Notes: a model not told the origin generated them from the sequence alone. DNA of 64,000 nucleotides from Deroplatys truncata (GCA_030765065.1 CM060977.1:91777795-91841794), one strand, 5' to 3'; counted from the first letter of the stretch, positions 33,200-43,659 are shown. Translations and numbers: made by a program.

Positions 33200-33521
33200 A
33201 GGTCGAGTATGGGAGACCAGGATGCTACACTACATAAAATTCTCACTACCCTCTTTTGCAATAAAAACGATTTAAATGCTGAAATATGTTTCCCCCAGAG
33301 AAGTGTTCCATAACGAAGATGGCTATGGATTTGAGCATAATATACTGTCAATAAGGATTCCATGTCTTAGATTTTCTTTAAGCATTTTCCGGCTAAAGGG
33401 CCCTTTATTAGGTTTAGTAGATGTAGAATCAATATGTATTATATCTAAGCCAGATTAAACAAGGATACCCAAAAACCTTGCTGATGTGATAAAATCAGAT
33501 GCAATGCAACCAAGAGAAGAA
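33200..33521. other. Unassigned sequence
   Basis: The minus frame 33,175-33,363 reads YYAQIHSHLRYGTLLWG followed by a RVVRIL pattern. That is the kind of peptide found near the C terminus of Jockey/CR1-like reverse transcriptases (..H..YG..LWG......Q...VR.I). It may therefore be another small LINE fragment on the minus strand. Confidence 0.4.
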
Positions 33522-33614
33522 TCTGATTTGTTACATTCACATGGCATTCTCTACCCTCTAGCGCTTATTAGTGGGTATACGAATTACTGTTACGAAAGTT
33601 TACCTTTTTAATAG

Positions 33615-34471
33615 TGTCGTAGTAATCTGTTCGTCTTATCTTATTCGCTGAGCACCTGTTATTGTTTTATTATTTTGACTTTTGGGTTCTTTGTCCTCCG
33701 GCTAGCTATTATTACTCAGTCGAGCAAATATCTATGAGCAGGGCGTATAAACGGAAAGGAGTTGTTACTAAAAGATAACACTGATAAAGAATTTGTTTTT
33801 ACACTTTTATTGCCGTCACAATTAGTAGTTCACAGCTGTAATCTTTATACACGCCTGACTGAAACTGTTATTTCCGAATTTCACATTTTGTAACTAGCTT
33901 TACGACGCGAGAGATTCTATAGAACTGCGTAATGTGTACCTCGCGAGAGATTGCTAAGAACTGCGTAATGTGTACCTCGTGAATGATTCTTTAGCATTGC
34001 GTAATGTGTACCTCGCGAGAGATTCTGTAGAACTGCGTGATGTGTACCTCGCGAGAGATTCTGTAGAACTGCGCGATGCTTGCTTTTGGCTCAAGAATTT
34101 ATACTCCCTCACCCCGATATGCCTAAACATTATAATAGAGCTGCTATTGGTTACTAAATCGCCAACATTAGCGTCTGTTTTGTAAGCCAATCATAATTAC
34201 AAACACATATGCTCTAGGGAAGATATTCCCTCCATTTCTAAAGAAAGGCACGCTACCTTGACGTCATTTGTTTGTCTCTTCTAAGTGACAAACAACTCGC
34301 CCCATCGCTTCATTACCCACTCCTATTGTCAGTTTCAGTGAGGCCGTGTAAACTTATTTCCTAACAATGCTTATGGCTAACAAACATCTAAAATCATTGT
34401 CATACAATAATGTTAATTTACACTACTATCACTCTGGCATTCATAGTGTTGTGATATAAAATATTGCCTCA
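33615..34471 (-). mobile_element. Solo LTR related to the LTR element
   Basis: An 857-bp unit starts TG, ends CA and is flanked by exact 4-bp repeats ATAG (33,611-33,614 and 34,472-34,475). It aligns by eye with the 923-bp LTR over much of its length: shared CCTCCGGCTAGCTATT, CTGCTATTGG, GCCAACATTAGCGTCT, CCCCATCGCT and TTGTCAGTTTCAGT. It is clearly diverged, with no internal region or second LTR, so LTR-LTR recombination is likely. A TATA-like TATAAATT (minus) lies near 34,096-34,103. Confidence 0.85.
33908..34078. repeat. 36-bp tandem repeat inside the solo LTR
   Basis: Nearly five copies of a 36-bp unit, GCGAGAGATTCTGTAGAACT followed by GCGTAATGTGTACCTC, differing by a few bases. The LTRs of the intact element have only one related unit at this position. 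It lies where the transcription start and early R region would be. The small frames at 33,954-34,190 are products of the repeat. Confidence 0.9.
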
Positions 34472-34663
34472 ATAGAAATAAAACTTTCCAGAAAAAGCTA
34501 CATTAAACATTTGCTTATAGATACAAAGGGAACAATGCTTAAGAACTGGACGCTATAAGGCCTTAAAATTCCACATTCTTTCCAAATAATCGGCAGAAAT
34601 AATTGAAAATCAATGGAATTTAAAAAGAATGACAAAGCATTGAACAATTCGTACCATTAATAA

Positions 34664-35194
34664 TGACCGAGCGGGATGGCTCAGGCGGTTAAGTCTGTGA
34701 CCCGCATTCGGGAGGTTCCGGGATCGCTTCTCGGCGACCGCCCACTCCGGCCCATGGGTTTTTCGTGGTTTCCCCGGATCACCAGGCGAATGCTGGGGTG
34801 GTTCATCTTATACCACAACACTTCTTCCTGTACCCCTCATCTGTTTCAGGGTTGAAGGACCAGGCGACGGTGTTCGACGGGTTGCGGCTGGGCGGTGACT
34901 TGCGCTATGTAAAGTTTTCTTCTCTGGCGTCAGTTAAGTCTCTCCTCAGCTGGGCTCCGCATCGGGGGAATCTGGAGGTTGGTGGCTTGTGGGCAGGGAT
35001 GACGCGGCGGCGGACGATGGGTTCTATCTGGAAACCTTAGTGACCCCGTCCACGCTTGCGTCCGTCGACATCCGGACCTGATCACCCTTCGGGTCTCTTT
35101 CCTTCCAGGGGTCACGTGGGAAGCACAATGGGCCAACTGGTTTGCGTGCGGTGCTCTGTCCCGGTTCCGGGGGCCCCTCCGTAATACGTACCTT
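34664..35194 (+). mobile_element. SINE-A with exact 12-bp target duplication
   Basis: The best-preserved SINE-A, about 531 bp, flanked by TACCATTAATAA at 34,652-34,663 and 35,195-35,206. Head GATGGCTCAGGCGGTTAAGT (A box region), then GGTTCCGGGATCGCTTCT (B-box region), then CATGGGTTTTTCGTGGTTTC. Frames at 34,765-35,136 are SINE sequence. Confidence 0.9.
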
Positions 35195-35727
35195 TACCAT
35201 TAATAACAGATATCTCGGAAATGACTGACACCATGAAAACGTTATTTAAAATAAATTCTGTTTTAAAGAGAACTATATTTTTTTGTGTAGAACGTTTTCG
35301 TCTGTCGCTTAACGTTTACCAGTTGATTATACAAAACTCCTTCTGAAGGCTATTCCCAGAAAATTCAAGATATTCGTTTTATTTGTCATGTAAATATCTT
35401 TAGTACAGGGTATTTTAATCAAAAACACTAGAGCCATTTTTAAAAAATAAAAAAGTTCGAAAAGTCTTCCATGGAAAGGGTAGTCTGGGGTTGGAGATTT
35501 TCTTGAAAATCTTCGTGTCGCTTCTTTGGAACGTACTGAATCTAAATACCAAGTTCGGTATTTATCCGATTTTCATTTTTGAGTTATGAGGCAGGTCGTT
35601 TTCTAAAAACCCGTTTTTTTAATTCGGGGACCTCAAAACATGTATTTCTGGTGAAAGTTTATGGATATGCAATATTGGGTGGAATACAATACTTCCCCTA
35701 CTTGGAATACGTAGTAGAGAAAGGAAA

Positions 35728-36185
35728 ATGTTAATATTCAAGTAAATACTTTCCTTTTGTCATAGTTATAATCACTGAGTTTTTCACTGAATAACAGCAT
35801 TTGTGGGTATGTGTTCGTGTGACAGAGAAGTAATTTCAAAAGAGCCATTTGCTGCCACCTATGAGCATTTCATACACTTATGTGAAACGCAGTAAAAACG
35901 CCACAACGCGCACTATATACCCTTGCGCACAATGGCACAATCACTTACGGTGTTGATCTAAATGAAAGAATTAGTCCAACTGAACGATTCATGTTCAAGT
36001 GCTGGAACAAATGAATTACTTCTACAGAATGAATTATTTTCCCCCGCTGCTGTAAAAAGTGGTTGCTGCTCCGAACACGTGGATTATTAATTGAATATTG
36101 GTTTTCTGCACACAAGGCAGCGTTCACCCAGTTCAATGGATTAAGAAAACAAAACAACAAACGCCCTGGCACGAATTATTACAAA
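35728..36185. other. Unassigned sequence
   Basis: No gene recognised. Frames at 35,945-36,248 lack motifs, and one overlaps the next Rep-X head. Confidence 0.4.
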
Positions 36186-36189
36186 CTGT

Positions 36190-36447
36190 TTACTTTCTCT
36201 ACCACGTATATAGGTAGAGAAGGTATTGCATTCCACCCAAAATTTTGATACCGAGATTTCCCGGAAACACATGCTCTGAGGCCTCCTGAATCCAAAAAAT
36301 TCATTTTTACTTTCTCTACTACGAATAGTAAGTGGGCGAGGTATTGCATTCGAAACAAAAATTCGATGTCAAAATTTCACCGGAAATACATATATTGAGG
36401 TGCCCTGAATCCAAACAAAGCATTTTTTGAAACATATCCGTGTGTGT

Positions 36448-36500
<53 letters not shown>

Positions 36501-37132
36501 TGACTGTGTGTCTGACAGTCTGCGAACAGCATAACTCAAAAATAAAAAGTCGCGTAAACACCAAACTTCGTATTTGAGTTTAATATCTTCCAAGGATGCG
36601 ACACGAAGATTTTCAAGAAAATACCCCCCCCTAGACTACCCTTTACATAGAAAATTTTTCGAAAATTTTGATTTTCTCTGAAGTAACATATATTTGGGAT
36701 ATTTTTATGGTAAATGAAAGTAAATCTTGAATTTTATGGGAATGTCCCCCAAAGTCCTCTTCATTCTGAATTACTTATGCATAACTGGTAAACCGTAAGA
36801 TATAGACAAAATGATACTACACAAAAAATGTAAATCTCACTAAAGCACACACTTTATGTCATATACTTTGTTTGTGGAGTGAACGATGTTTGAGGTATTC
36901 GTTTTTGTTTGAATTTTCTAATTTTTATTCTTTTTCTGAAATGAGAATTCATTATTCATTTTTATGCCCTGGACGTGCAAGGAGAATGGAATGCTTCACA
37001 TAGCAAACAGCTCTTAAAAGATTTGACTATCGCTTAAAGGCTACCATATTCCCCTTGCATCCACAAGAAAATTAGCAATAAGATTCTGCAAATGTTTTAT
37101 GTCGATTAACATGAAGTAGATGGAAAGATGGA
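36190..37132 (+). repeat. Rep-X subfamily 2 with a doubled head
   Basis: A short head (36,190-36,302) is followed by a second head starting near 36,306 and running into a long copy. The internal GT tract (36,438-36,499) is greatly expanded. Shared subfamily-2 features include ACAAGAAAATTAGCAATAAG near 37,062 and TCGATTAACATGAAGTAGAT. The right end is missing. Confidence 0.7.
36438..36499. repeat. (GT)n microsatellite within Rep-X
   Basis: About 60 bp of almost pure GT at the place where other Rep-X copies have a short GTGTGTG run. Open frames here coding for His-Thr runs are artefacts of the tract. Confidence 0.9.
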
Positions 37133-37512
37133 AGGGTTTTCCGTGTGCGTGTCTATGTGTCTCACGAACAGCTTAATTCAAAAACGAAAAGTCCGATAAA
37201 TACAAAACTTGGTATTTAAGTTCAGTATTTTAAAACATGCGACACGAAGGTTTTCTAGAAAGACCCCTCCCCAACTACCGTTTACTCAGTACCAGTTTCA
37301 AAACTCCTGGTTTTCTGAAAAATGGCTCTAGGATTTTGATTAAAACACCATATATGAAATATATTTACATGACAAATAAAACTTATATCTTGAATTTTCT
37401 GGGAATAGCCTCTGAAGTCCTCTTCATCCGGAAGGAGTTACATATAATCTTGCATAATTGTTAAAGGAGCGGTAGACGAAAATGTACTACACAAAATATA
37501 TATGTACATAGT
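37133..37512 (+). repeat. Rep-X partial copy
   Basis: The copy begins inside the GTGTGCGTGTCTATGTGTC tract and proceeds through the AAACTTGGTATTTAAGTTCA block and the ACGAAAATGTACTACACAAA block. It closes with a TACATAGTAGGTAGAGATAG sequence that resembles a left-end signature in reverse, so the copy is truncated and may be a fold-back remnant. Confidence 0.6.
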
Positions 37513-37602
37513 AGGTAGAGATAGTAAAAACAAATAGCTACATACCACTTCATGATAATCGAAATATACCTTTGCAGAAATACCTTAATTACATATCAAC
37601 GG

Positions 37603-37740
37603 CTTGCTCAACTTTGCTTGGATAGGTTTTTAAATTCGAATGACGAATTAATTTCATTTACTTCCCTCGTTAGTTTTGAAATTATCGCATTAGGGTGTAT
37701 ACGTTTTTGTGGTGAATATACCATTTATCTCTTATAATTT
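37603..37740 (-). repeat. Repeat family Y, copy 3
   Basis: TAGGTTTTTAAATTCGAATG followed by ACGAATTAATTTCATTTA matches 9381-9420 in the same orientation. Confidence 0.45.
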
Positions 37741-37979
37741 AATTTGGAACATTTAATTTAATTTCTAAAAATTCCTTGACATTCAGCAACAAACTGTGAA
37801 ACATCGGTGGATCTATACACAGTTTTCGTATAATACAGAACCTCTTAACATATACAACGAAATAGATGTGAAGCTGTTGAAGATGTACATTCCTAACTCC
37901 CAGGACACATTAAGTTAACCTCTTTCACAATTTCAGCGACTATCGAGAAAAACAATTTTCTCAGTTGTTAATTAAAAAC

Positions 37980-39117
37980 ATGACTTTCTCAACCATCTAT
38001 CACTTATAGTGGGCATACAAATTATTCTTACGAAAGTTTATTTTCCTATCTACTTCATTTTAATCCAAATAAACTTTTCTGTAAATAGCTACATTACACA
38101 TTTCGTTATAGATAAAAGAAAACACGTCAGTCAAATGTTTTATAACCTGGCCTTAAAATTCCATATTCTTTACATGACATCGCGAGAAACTTTAGAAAAT
38201 TGACAGGGCATTAAAAGAACTAAGTAATGGTGTGCAATATTCACGGAATCTCGGAAATGGCTAATGCAACAAAAAATTATTTTAAATAAGTGGTCTGTTT
38301 TGAGCACATCTAGAATTTTTGTGTAGTACGTTTTCGTCCATCACTTAACGTTTACCAGTTATACAAGATTATACAAATTCTTTCCGAATGAAGAGGACTT
38401 CACAGGTTATTCCCAGAAAATTCAAGATATACATAGTATTTGTAATGTAAGTGTTTTAAATGTAATGTATTTTAAAAATAGTTATATGCGTTTTTATAAA
38501 GTCGAACATTTCAAAAATGTTCCATGGAAAGGGTAGTTGGGAGTGAGGGGTTTTGTTGAAAACCTATGTGTCGCATCTTTGGAAGACACTGAACTTAAAT
38601 ATCAAGTGTGGTATTTTTGAGTTACGACACCACACACGCACGCATGCGCAAGCGCTCACACACATACACACAAATAACCTTTTTACAAAAATGCTCTTTT
38701 TGGATTTAGGGGAGCTCAGAACATGAATTTCCGGTGAATTCTCGGTATCGAATTTTTGGGTAGAATGCAAAACCTTCTCCACCTACTATGTTCATGGTAG
38801 AAATTAAACTGAGTTTTATTTATGGGCACTCTTTAACCACTATGACCCTTAGCGTCCCATTCTATATTGGGCGTGAAAGACTAGCAATTTTGCTCAGAGG
38901 CCTCTCTATCAGGCTTGGGGTTCTTTTATGTGCCGCAAATCCACGACACGGGATCACCGGCTTTGCTTCCCTTTCGAAGGAAGCCATGCTAAGACTTTTA
39001 CGCCCGAAAAAATCCATCGCCCTGCGCCGGATTTGAACCCGCGACCTCGGGAACTGGAGGCTAGAATGGTAACCACTACACCACGGAGGACGACGTTCGT
39101 AATAGAGAAAGTAAAAA
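37980..39117 (-). repeat. Rep-X copy split by a SINE-B
   Basis: Minus-orientation Rep-X from 37,980 (ATGACTTTCTCAACCATCTA right end) to about 38,801, completed by 39,095-39,117 (left end TTCGTAATAGAGAAAGTAAA). The SINE-B at 38,802-39,094 interrupts its terminal palindrome. The frame at 38,564-38,782 minus is repeat sequence. Confidence 0.75.
38802..39094 (-). mobile_element. SINE-B inside the Rep-X end
   Basis: Minus-strand SINE-B with head GGTGTAGTGGTTACCATTCT and B box GGGTTCAAATCCGG. The flanks GTTCATGGTAGA (38,790-38,801) and GTTCGTAATAGA (39,095-39,106) agree at 9 of 12 positions and are a plausible old target duplication. Frames at 38,788-39,212 are SINE or repeat shadows. Confidence 0.8.
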
Positions 39118-39235
39118 GGGTTTTTTTTTGTTCAGGGGCCTCAAAATATGTATTTTCGGTGAAATCTAGGAATCGAATTTGGGTGGAATACAATACTTCT
39201 CTACTTACGTAAGTAAGTAGTAAATAAAAAATAAA
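39118..39235 (-). repeat. Rep-X left-end fragment
   Basis: About 118 bp of Rep-X left end in minus orientation: CCTCAAAATATGTATTTTCG, TGGAATACAATACTTCTCTA and a diverged terminal palindrome. It lies directly after the preceding Rep-X copy, giving another doubled head. Confidence 0.6.
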
Positions 39236-39560
39236 TTATACAAAATAACACCGATAACTCTTAATGTGTGGTATACGATGGCAAACTAATTATTTCTCTA
39301 AAGCGGCACCATTGCCGGGAACGCATTGTTTAGACAATGTGAAGCCCATACGTTTGTTTCAATTGTTTTGGCGTCCTAATAGATATGCAAATGCATTAGC
39401 CAACTGCGTAAGATGGATGGGCAAACTGCGTCTGATAACGTGCGTACGCATGAACGATATCACGCCACAGTTCGCTTCCTAATGGTGTTTGTCACTGCAG
39501 TAAAGTGGTTGATAGCTGTAAGGCTCTGTAACCAAGTAGACATTCAAAAAATCGATCTGC
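39236..39560. other. Unassigned sequence
   Basis: A 72-codon plus frame (39,264-39,482) shows no motif. No repeat is recognised. Confidence 0.35.
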
Positions 39561-39561
39561 A

Positions 39562-40413
39562 TTTACTTTCTCTACCACGTACATAGTAGGCAGAGAAGGT
39601 ATTGTATTCTATCAAAAAATTCAATACCGAGATTTCACCGGAAATACGCATTTTGAGACCCCTGAATAAAAAAAGCATTTTTGGAAAAGGGCCTGTGTGT
39701 ATGTGTGTGTAATTAAAAATGAAAACTCTGACAAATACCACACCTGGTATTTAGGTGCAGCAGCTTCCAAATATGCGAAACGAAGATTTTTAAGAAAATC
39801 CCCCCTTCCCAAACAATTTACATAGAACATTTTTAGAAATTTTTGATTTTCTAAAAAATGGCTGACGATTTTGATTAAAATACCATATATTAAAAATATT
39901 TACATGACAAATTAACTGGATATCTTGAATTCGATGGGAATTGCCTATGAAGTGCTCTTTATTATGATGGAATTTTTATAATCTTGTATAACTGGAAAAC
40001 GTTAAGTGATAGACGAAAACACACTACTTGGAAATGTAGATCTCTTTAAAAACACAACTTATTTTAAATAAGTTTTTCTGTAGCATAAGCCATCTCTCAG
40101 ATATCCGTTAGTAATTGTTCGAATTGTTCATTACTTGGTCACTCTCTTGAAGTCCTGTCAACATTCAGTTGTTTCTGATTGCATGGAAAGAGTATGAAAG
40201 CTTTATGCCAATATATAGCGTCCAGTTCTTAAACATTCAATAACGCTGTTCTCTTTGTATTTATAACTAAATGTGTAATATAGCTGTTTCTGCGAGGGTT
40301 TATTTGAATTAAAAATTAGTAGATAGAAAAATAAGCTTTTGTAAGAATAGCTGGTAGACTCACTAAAAACATTCAGAGTAGACAAAGTCATGTAAATGTA
40401 TCACATCAGATTT
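39562..40413 (+). repeat. Rep-X copy, near full length
   Basis: Left end TTTACTTTCTCTACCACGTA; GTGTGTATGTGTGTG tract near 39,693-39,707; ACACCTGGTATTTAGG block; ATATAGCGTCCAGTTCTTAA near 40,211; right end GTAGACAAAGTCATGTAAAT near 40,378-40,397. One of the better representatives of subfamily 1. Confidence 0.8.
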
Positions 40414-40429
40414 TTCTCGTTTGTATCTT

Positions 40430-40713
40430 CCAATATTTTAAGCAGCAATTTTGAAAACTGATTGTTCTTCCACACATAACTTGTGTAGACTAAAATGGAA
40501 AAATAGAGTCAGATTGAAAAATTCAATACATCAGATATTTGAGCCACGGATTTTCTTTTCTCCCTACCGTTGCTCTAACCAACTGAGCTATCCAGGCATC
40601 ATATCGGCTTGACACCAAATTCCCCAACTGATTCACATTTTCTCGGAAACCACAAGGTGTTCTAAAATTCGTTTTGAGATGAGATATCCAATGGCGACTT
40701 GCAATGTCGTAAG
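40430..40713 (-). mobile_element. SINE-D with tRNA-like head
   Basis: On the minus strand GATGCCTGGATAGCTCAGTT, then GGTTAGAGC (about 40,570-40,600), is an excellent A box. The B box is decayed (GTGGCTCAAATATC). Flanking parts, such as CTTGTGGTTT-CGAGAAAAT and TGTGTGGAAGAACAAT, match 52,628-52,900. The DDE element that follows abuts its 5' side. Confidence 0.65.
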
Positions 40714-40715
40714 TA

Positions 40716-42015
40716 TAGGGTGTTTCAACAAGAGTGTCCTATATCTGAACTTAAATAAAACACGTTTTATAAATGATAGAGGTTTCTTTCATTTTTTATT
40801 TTGGAACATAATTAATGTCATTACGCGTGGAAGAGAACATCAGTTAAATGACCGCTGCGGGTTCGTTGGGTTGCGCGTATACAGTTGACCCAATTTTCAA
40901 TGACAGAAGAACGTAAATTAGGTCCAACTTCTCGAATAACACGCGTGATGTTATTCATAAGATCATTTACTGTTTCTGGCTTATTGACATAAACTCGAGA
41001 TTTAACATAACCCCACAAGAAGTAATCCAACGGCGATAAATCACATACCTCGGGGGCCAGTTAACATCACTACCACGGGAAATGATGAAACCTCTGAACT
41101 TCTCCTTCAAAAGATCAATTGTTTCGAGATTAGTATGACATGTGGCACCATCGCGCTGGAACCAGATATTTCTGAGATACATACCATCCAATTGAGGCCA
41201 AAAATAGTCCCTTATAGGAACCCGGTATCTTTATCCATTGACAGTTAGAGCTTCTCCATCTTCATCTTGGAAGAAATATAAACCAATGATTCCACCATAC
41301 CAAAATCCACACCACACAGTAACCTTTTGGAGATGAAGTGGTCGTTCTTGAATCTGCATTGGATTGTGATTACTCCAATTGCGGCAATTTTTTTTGTTAA
41401 CACAACCGTCCATCCAAAAGTGGGCTTCGTCGTTGAAGATGATTTTTCGACAAAAATCCGAGTCAGTTTCCAATTGCTCCATAGCCCAGTCAGCGAATAC
41501 ATGGCGCAGCCTATGATCGTTGGGCTTTAGTTCTTGAGTTAACACCATTTTGTAAGCGTGAAACTTCAAGTCCAGATGCAGAATTCGCCAAGTGGTGGTT
41601 GGCGAATACCCCAATTCTTGCGCTCGACGAGCAATTGATTTGTTTCCGTTCTCGCGTACACTCTCACGAACGGCGCCAATGTTTTCGTTGTAGCGCTTAC
41701 GCCGATTACGTACAGGCGTTCTTTTACCGCTGACAGAACCACTTTTTCAAATTTATTGATCAAACGCCGAATCGTTCTCTCGCAGGGACGATTATGCACA
41801 CCGTAAACTTCACGCAATACACAGAAGGTTTGGCGAACAGATGATCCATTTTGATAATAAACCTTCATAATTTCTACGTGTTGCTGAATGCTGTAACGTT
41901 CCATGGCTATTTTTCAATAATAGCTGTAACCACATTAAAAAAATGACTGCTGTAACTCAATAACAACGGCAGCTATCACATGTTAAAAATAGAGCACTCT
42001 TGTGTAAAGACCCTA
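40716..42015 (-). mobile_element. DUF4817-type DDE transposon, defective
   Basis: About 1300 bp with inverted ends TAGGGTGTTTCAACAAGAGT (left) and TAGGGTCTTTACACAAGAGT (right, read inward) and TA flanks. It carries a nearly complete but frameshifted minus-strand transposase. Confidence 0.85.
40821..41904 (-). pseudogene. DUF4817/DDE transposase pseudogene
   Basis: The start at 41,904 gives MERYSIQQHVEIMKVYYQNG, the DUF4817-like helix-turn-helix. The catalytic region follows in other frames: IIFNDEAHFWMDG (first Asp, near 41,440), FQRDGATCHT (second Asp, near 41,150) and DYFLWGYVKSRVYVNKPE (third-block region, near 41,000). The protein ends near 40,821. Frames change near 41,600 and near 41,045, and a stop lies near 41,231. 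All three catalytic blocks are still readable, so decay is moderate. Role: cut-and-paste transposition at TA sites, now lost. Confidence 0.85.
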
Positions 42016-42028
42016 TACTTGTTAAGTA

Positions 42029-42770
42029 CGAGGGTAGTCGAAAGCCCCAGACGTTTTGAAATAAACAATTAAAAAAATTCGAATATCAACGTTTATTATC
42101 TACATTTGAAAGGTACACTCTTAAGCTATTTTCCTACAAAATCGCCATTCCAATTGAGGCATTTATCATACCTGGCATAAGTTTTTCAATACCCTCTCTG
42201 TAGAAATCTGTCACCTGCGACTTCAACCACTGGTTTACACCGGCATGCAGTTCAGCGTCAGTATCAAAGCTTCAATTTGATGCATCAAACTCCGTGAAAT
42301 TTGGGAAAAATGTTTAGAAAGTTCTGTAATCGTGAAACGACGATTTTCACGAATTTTGTCACTGATTTGCATTGACAGTTCATCGGTCATAAGGCTAGGG
42401 CTACCACTGCGATCCTCGTCGTGAACATTGGTACGGCCGTTTTTAAAATCAATGCACCATTGCCCGACTCCGCTTTCACTCATTATTCCCTGCCCGTAAA
42501 CATCACAAACTTGACGATAAATTTCAATTGGTTTGTTCTTTTTATGCAACAAAACCTAATCACAGACCGCACTTCACAAGTGGTGGGATTTTCTATTGCA
42601 GCACACATTTTAACAACTCACAGAGCGCACAGTAAGGAAGGCACAGTCCTCACGCTACCACAGCTGAATGCGTACTGAATGTAGGAACGTTCTGACACCA
42701 AGATGGCGGCTCTAGCCCTACTCATCGCCACGATAGGCCAGAACGTGTGGGACTTTCTGGACTGCCCTCG
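42029..42770 (-). mobile_element. 742-bp mariner deletion derivative
   Basis: Inverted ends CGAGGGTAGTCGAAAGCCCC (left) and CGAGGGCAGTCCAGAAAGTC (right, read inward), with TA at 42,027-42,028 and 42,771-42,772. It starts only 13 bp after the end of the DUF4817-type element. It carries a fused remnant of transposase start and end. Confidence 0.85.
42130..42552 (-). pseudogene. Mariner transposase with catalytic core deleted
   Basis: The minus frame from 42,552 has the helix-turn-helix part (GVGQWCIDFKNGRTNVHDED, then RRFTITELSKHFSQISRSLM). After about residue 93 it jumps, with a frame change near 42,260-42,275, to a typical mariner C-terminal region (NQWLKSQVTDFYREGIEKL). The entire D,D,D core is absent. 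The product could at most bind inverted ends. Confidence 0.75.
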
Positions 42771-42784
42771 TACATACAATACGC

Positions 42785-43010
42785 GTTAGAAAGCTCGCGG
42801 TTCAAATACCGGCACCCACCTCCGTATCTCAGTTAGGGTGTGTTACCCACATTAAGGTTCTCTTTTCTTATCCTGAAAAGGTTCAGTGGGATCTTTATGG
42901 TGAGGTCACGGATCGTGTGTATGGGTTCCTCCGCACACTGTCTATTACACGGGGTTTTTAGTTCAGTAACTCCCGTGTTACTTACTCACGAGTGATAGTA
43001 ACATGCATTA
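42785..43010 (+). repeat. Possible tRNA-derived sequence
   Basis: CGCGGTTCAAATACCGG near 42,798-42,814 looks like a pol III B box. The upstream A box would lie in the mariner that adjoins it. A copy elsewhere in the window was not found. Confidence 0.25.
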
Positions 43011-43039
43011 TAATAAGAACTAACCTTGTTATAAGTGTT

Positions 43040-43440
43040 GTCCAGTTGCATGAAGACATTCCTGGCATCTTCCAATAAAATTTCCATTTACACGCAAAAG
43101 TTCTTCTTGCGTAATGTTTATAATTTCTGTTTTTGTATTGTCCTTACGTTTGTTGGTTTGGAGATTATTCCAATAAATTTTATTTTTTAGATTTCCCCAC
43201 AAATAGATGTACCAATTTGCTCAACTTTGTCCTCCGTTAGAACATCTTGTTTTCGCTTCTTAGGTTTAGCGATCCCGTTGTTCTAAGCTTATTAACCAGA
43301 TGTCTGACAGTTTCTCTACCTGGAACAAAAATACCAGGAAATTTCTGATGAAATTGTCTATACACCTGTCTATATGATTTGGCTTTTACGTATGTATCGT
43401 ACATAAAACTGTTGTTCAGCGTGAATTTGTCGACAGACAT
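43040..43440 (-). pseudogene. DDE transposase remnant, core deleted
   Basis: The minus frame 43,237-43,440 gives a helix-turn-helix peptide (YVKAKSYRQVYRQFHQKFPG, then RETVRHLVNKLRTTGSL) typical of DUF4817-family transposases. The 43,040-43,230 part reads, in another frame, as the family C terminus (LKNKIYWNN, INITQEELLRVN, RCQECLHATGQHL). The catalytic middle is gone. Confidence 0.65.
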
Positions 43441-43659
43441 TGCAGTGGACTAAACACAAGACACTCTTAAGCAAATCACATACAATGCAGATGTCTTGAA
43501 CGAACTTTCACCTTTTAGATGCTCAAAGCACAACTTTTTTATAGCACGAACACAAAGCAGCGACTGAAGGGCAGCTGATAAAGTTAACCTTGAACGCGTC
43601 GTGCGCCGCCATTTCCGCGTTGGAAAAGTACCGATGTCACTGCAATGCCGCGTGGTAAG

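Larger units (their letters stand above)
33522..35727 (-). repeat. Rep-X copy interrupted by a solo LTR and a SINE
   Basis: The pieces 33,522-33,610, 34,476-34,651 and 35,207-35,727 join into one nearly full minus-orientation Rep-X. The right-end signature is near 33,530-33,555 and the left end GTAGTAGAGAAAGGAAAA near 35,710-35,727. The insertions are the solo LTR and SINE-A listed separately. Confidence 0.8.

Noticed and set aside
33908-34078. 36-bp tandem units considered as a CRISPR-like array
   Set aside because: Units are directly adjacent with no unique spacers and lie inside a solo LTR of an animal genome. It is a minisatellite-type expansion.
36319-36593. Open frames encoding Thr-His repeats
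   Set aside because: They are produced by the (GT)n microsatellite inside Rep-X and carry no other coding signal.
40550-40604. Possible functional tRNA gene on the minus strand
   Set aside because: The A box and D-arm are excellent but the B box is decayed, no acceptor pairing is seen and the flanks match another SINE-D copy.
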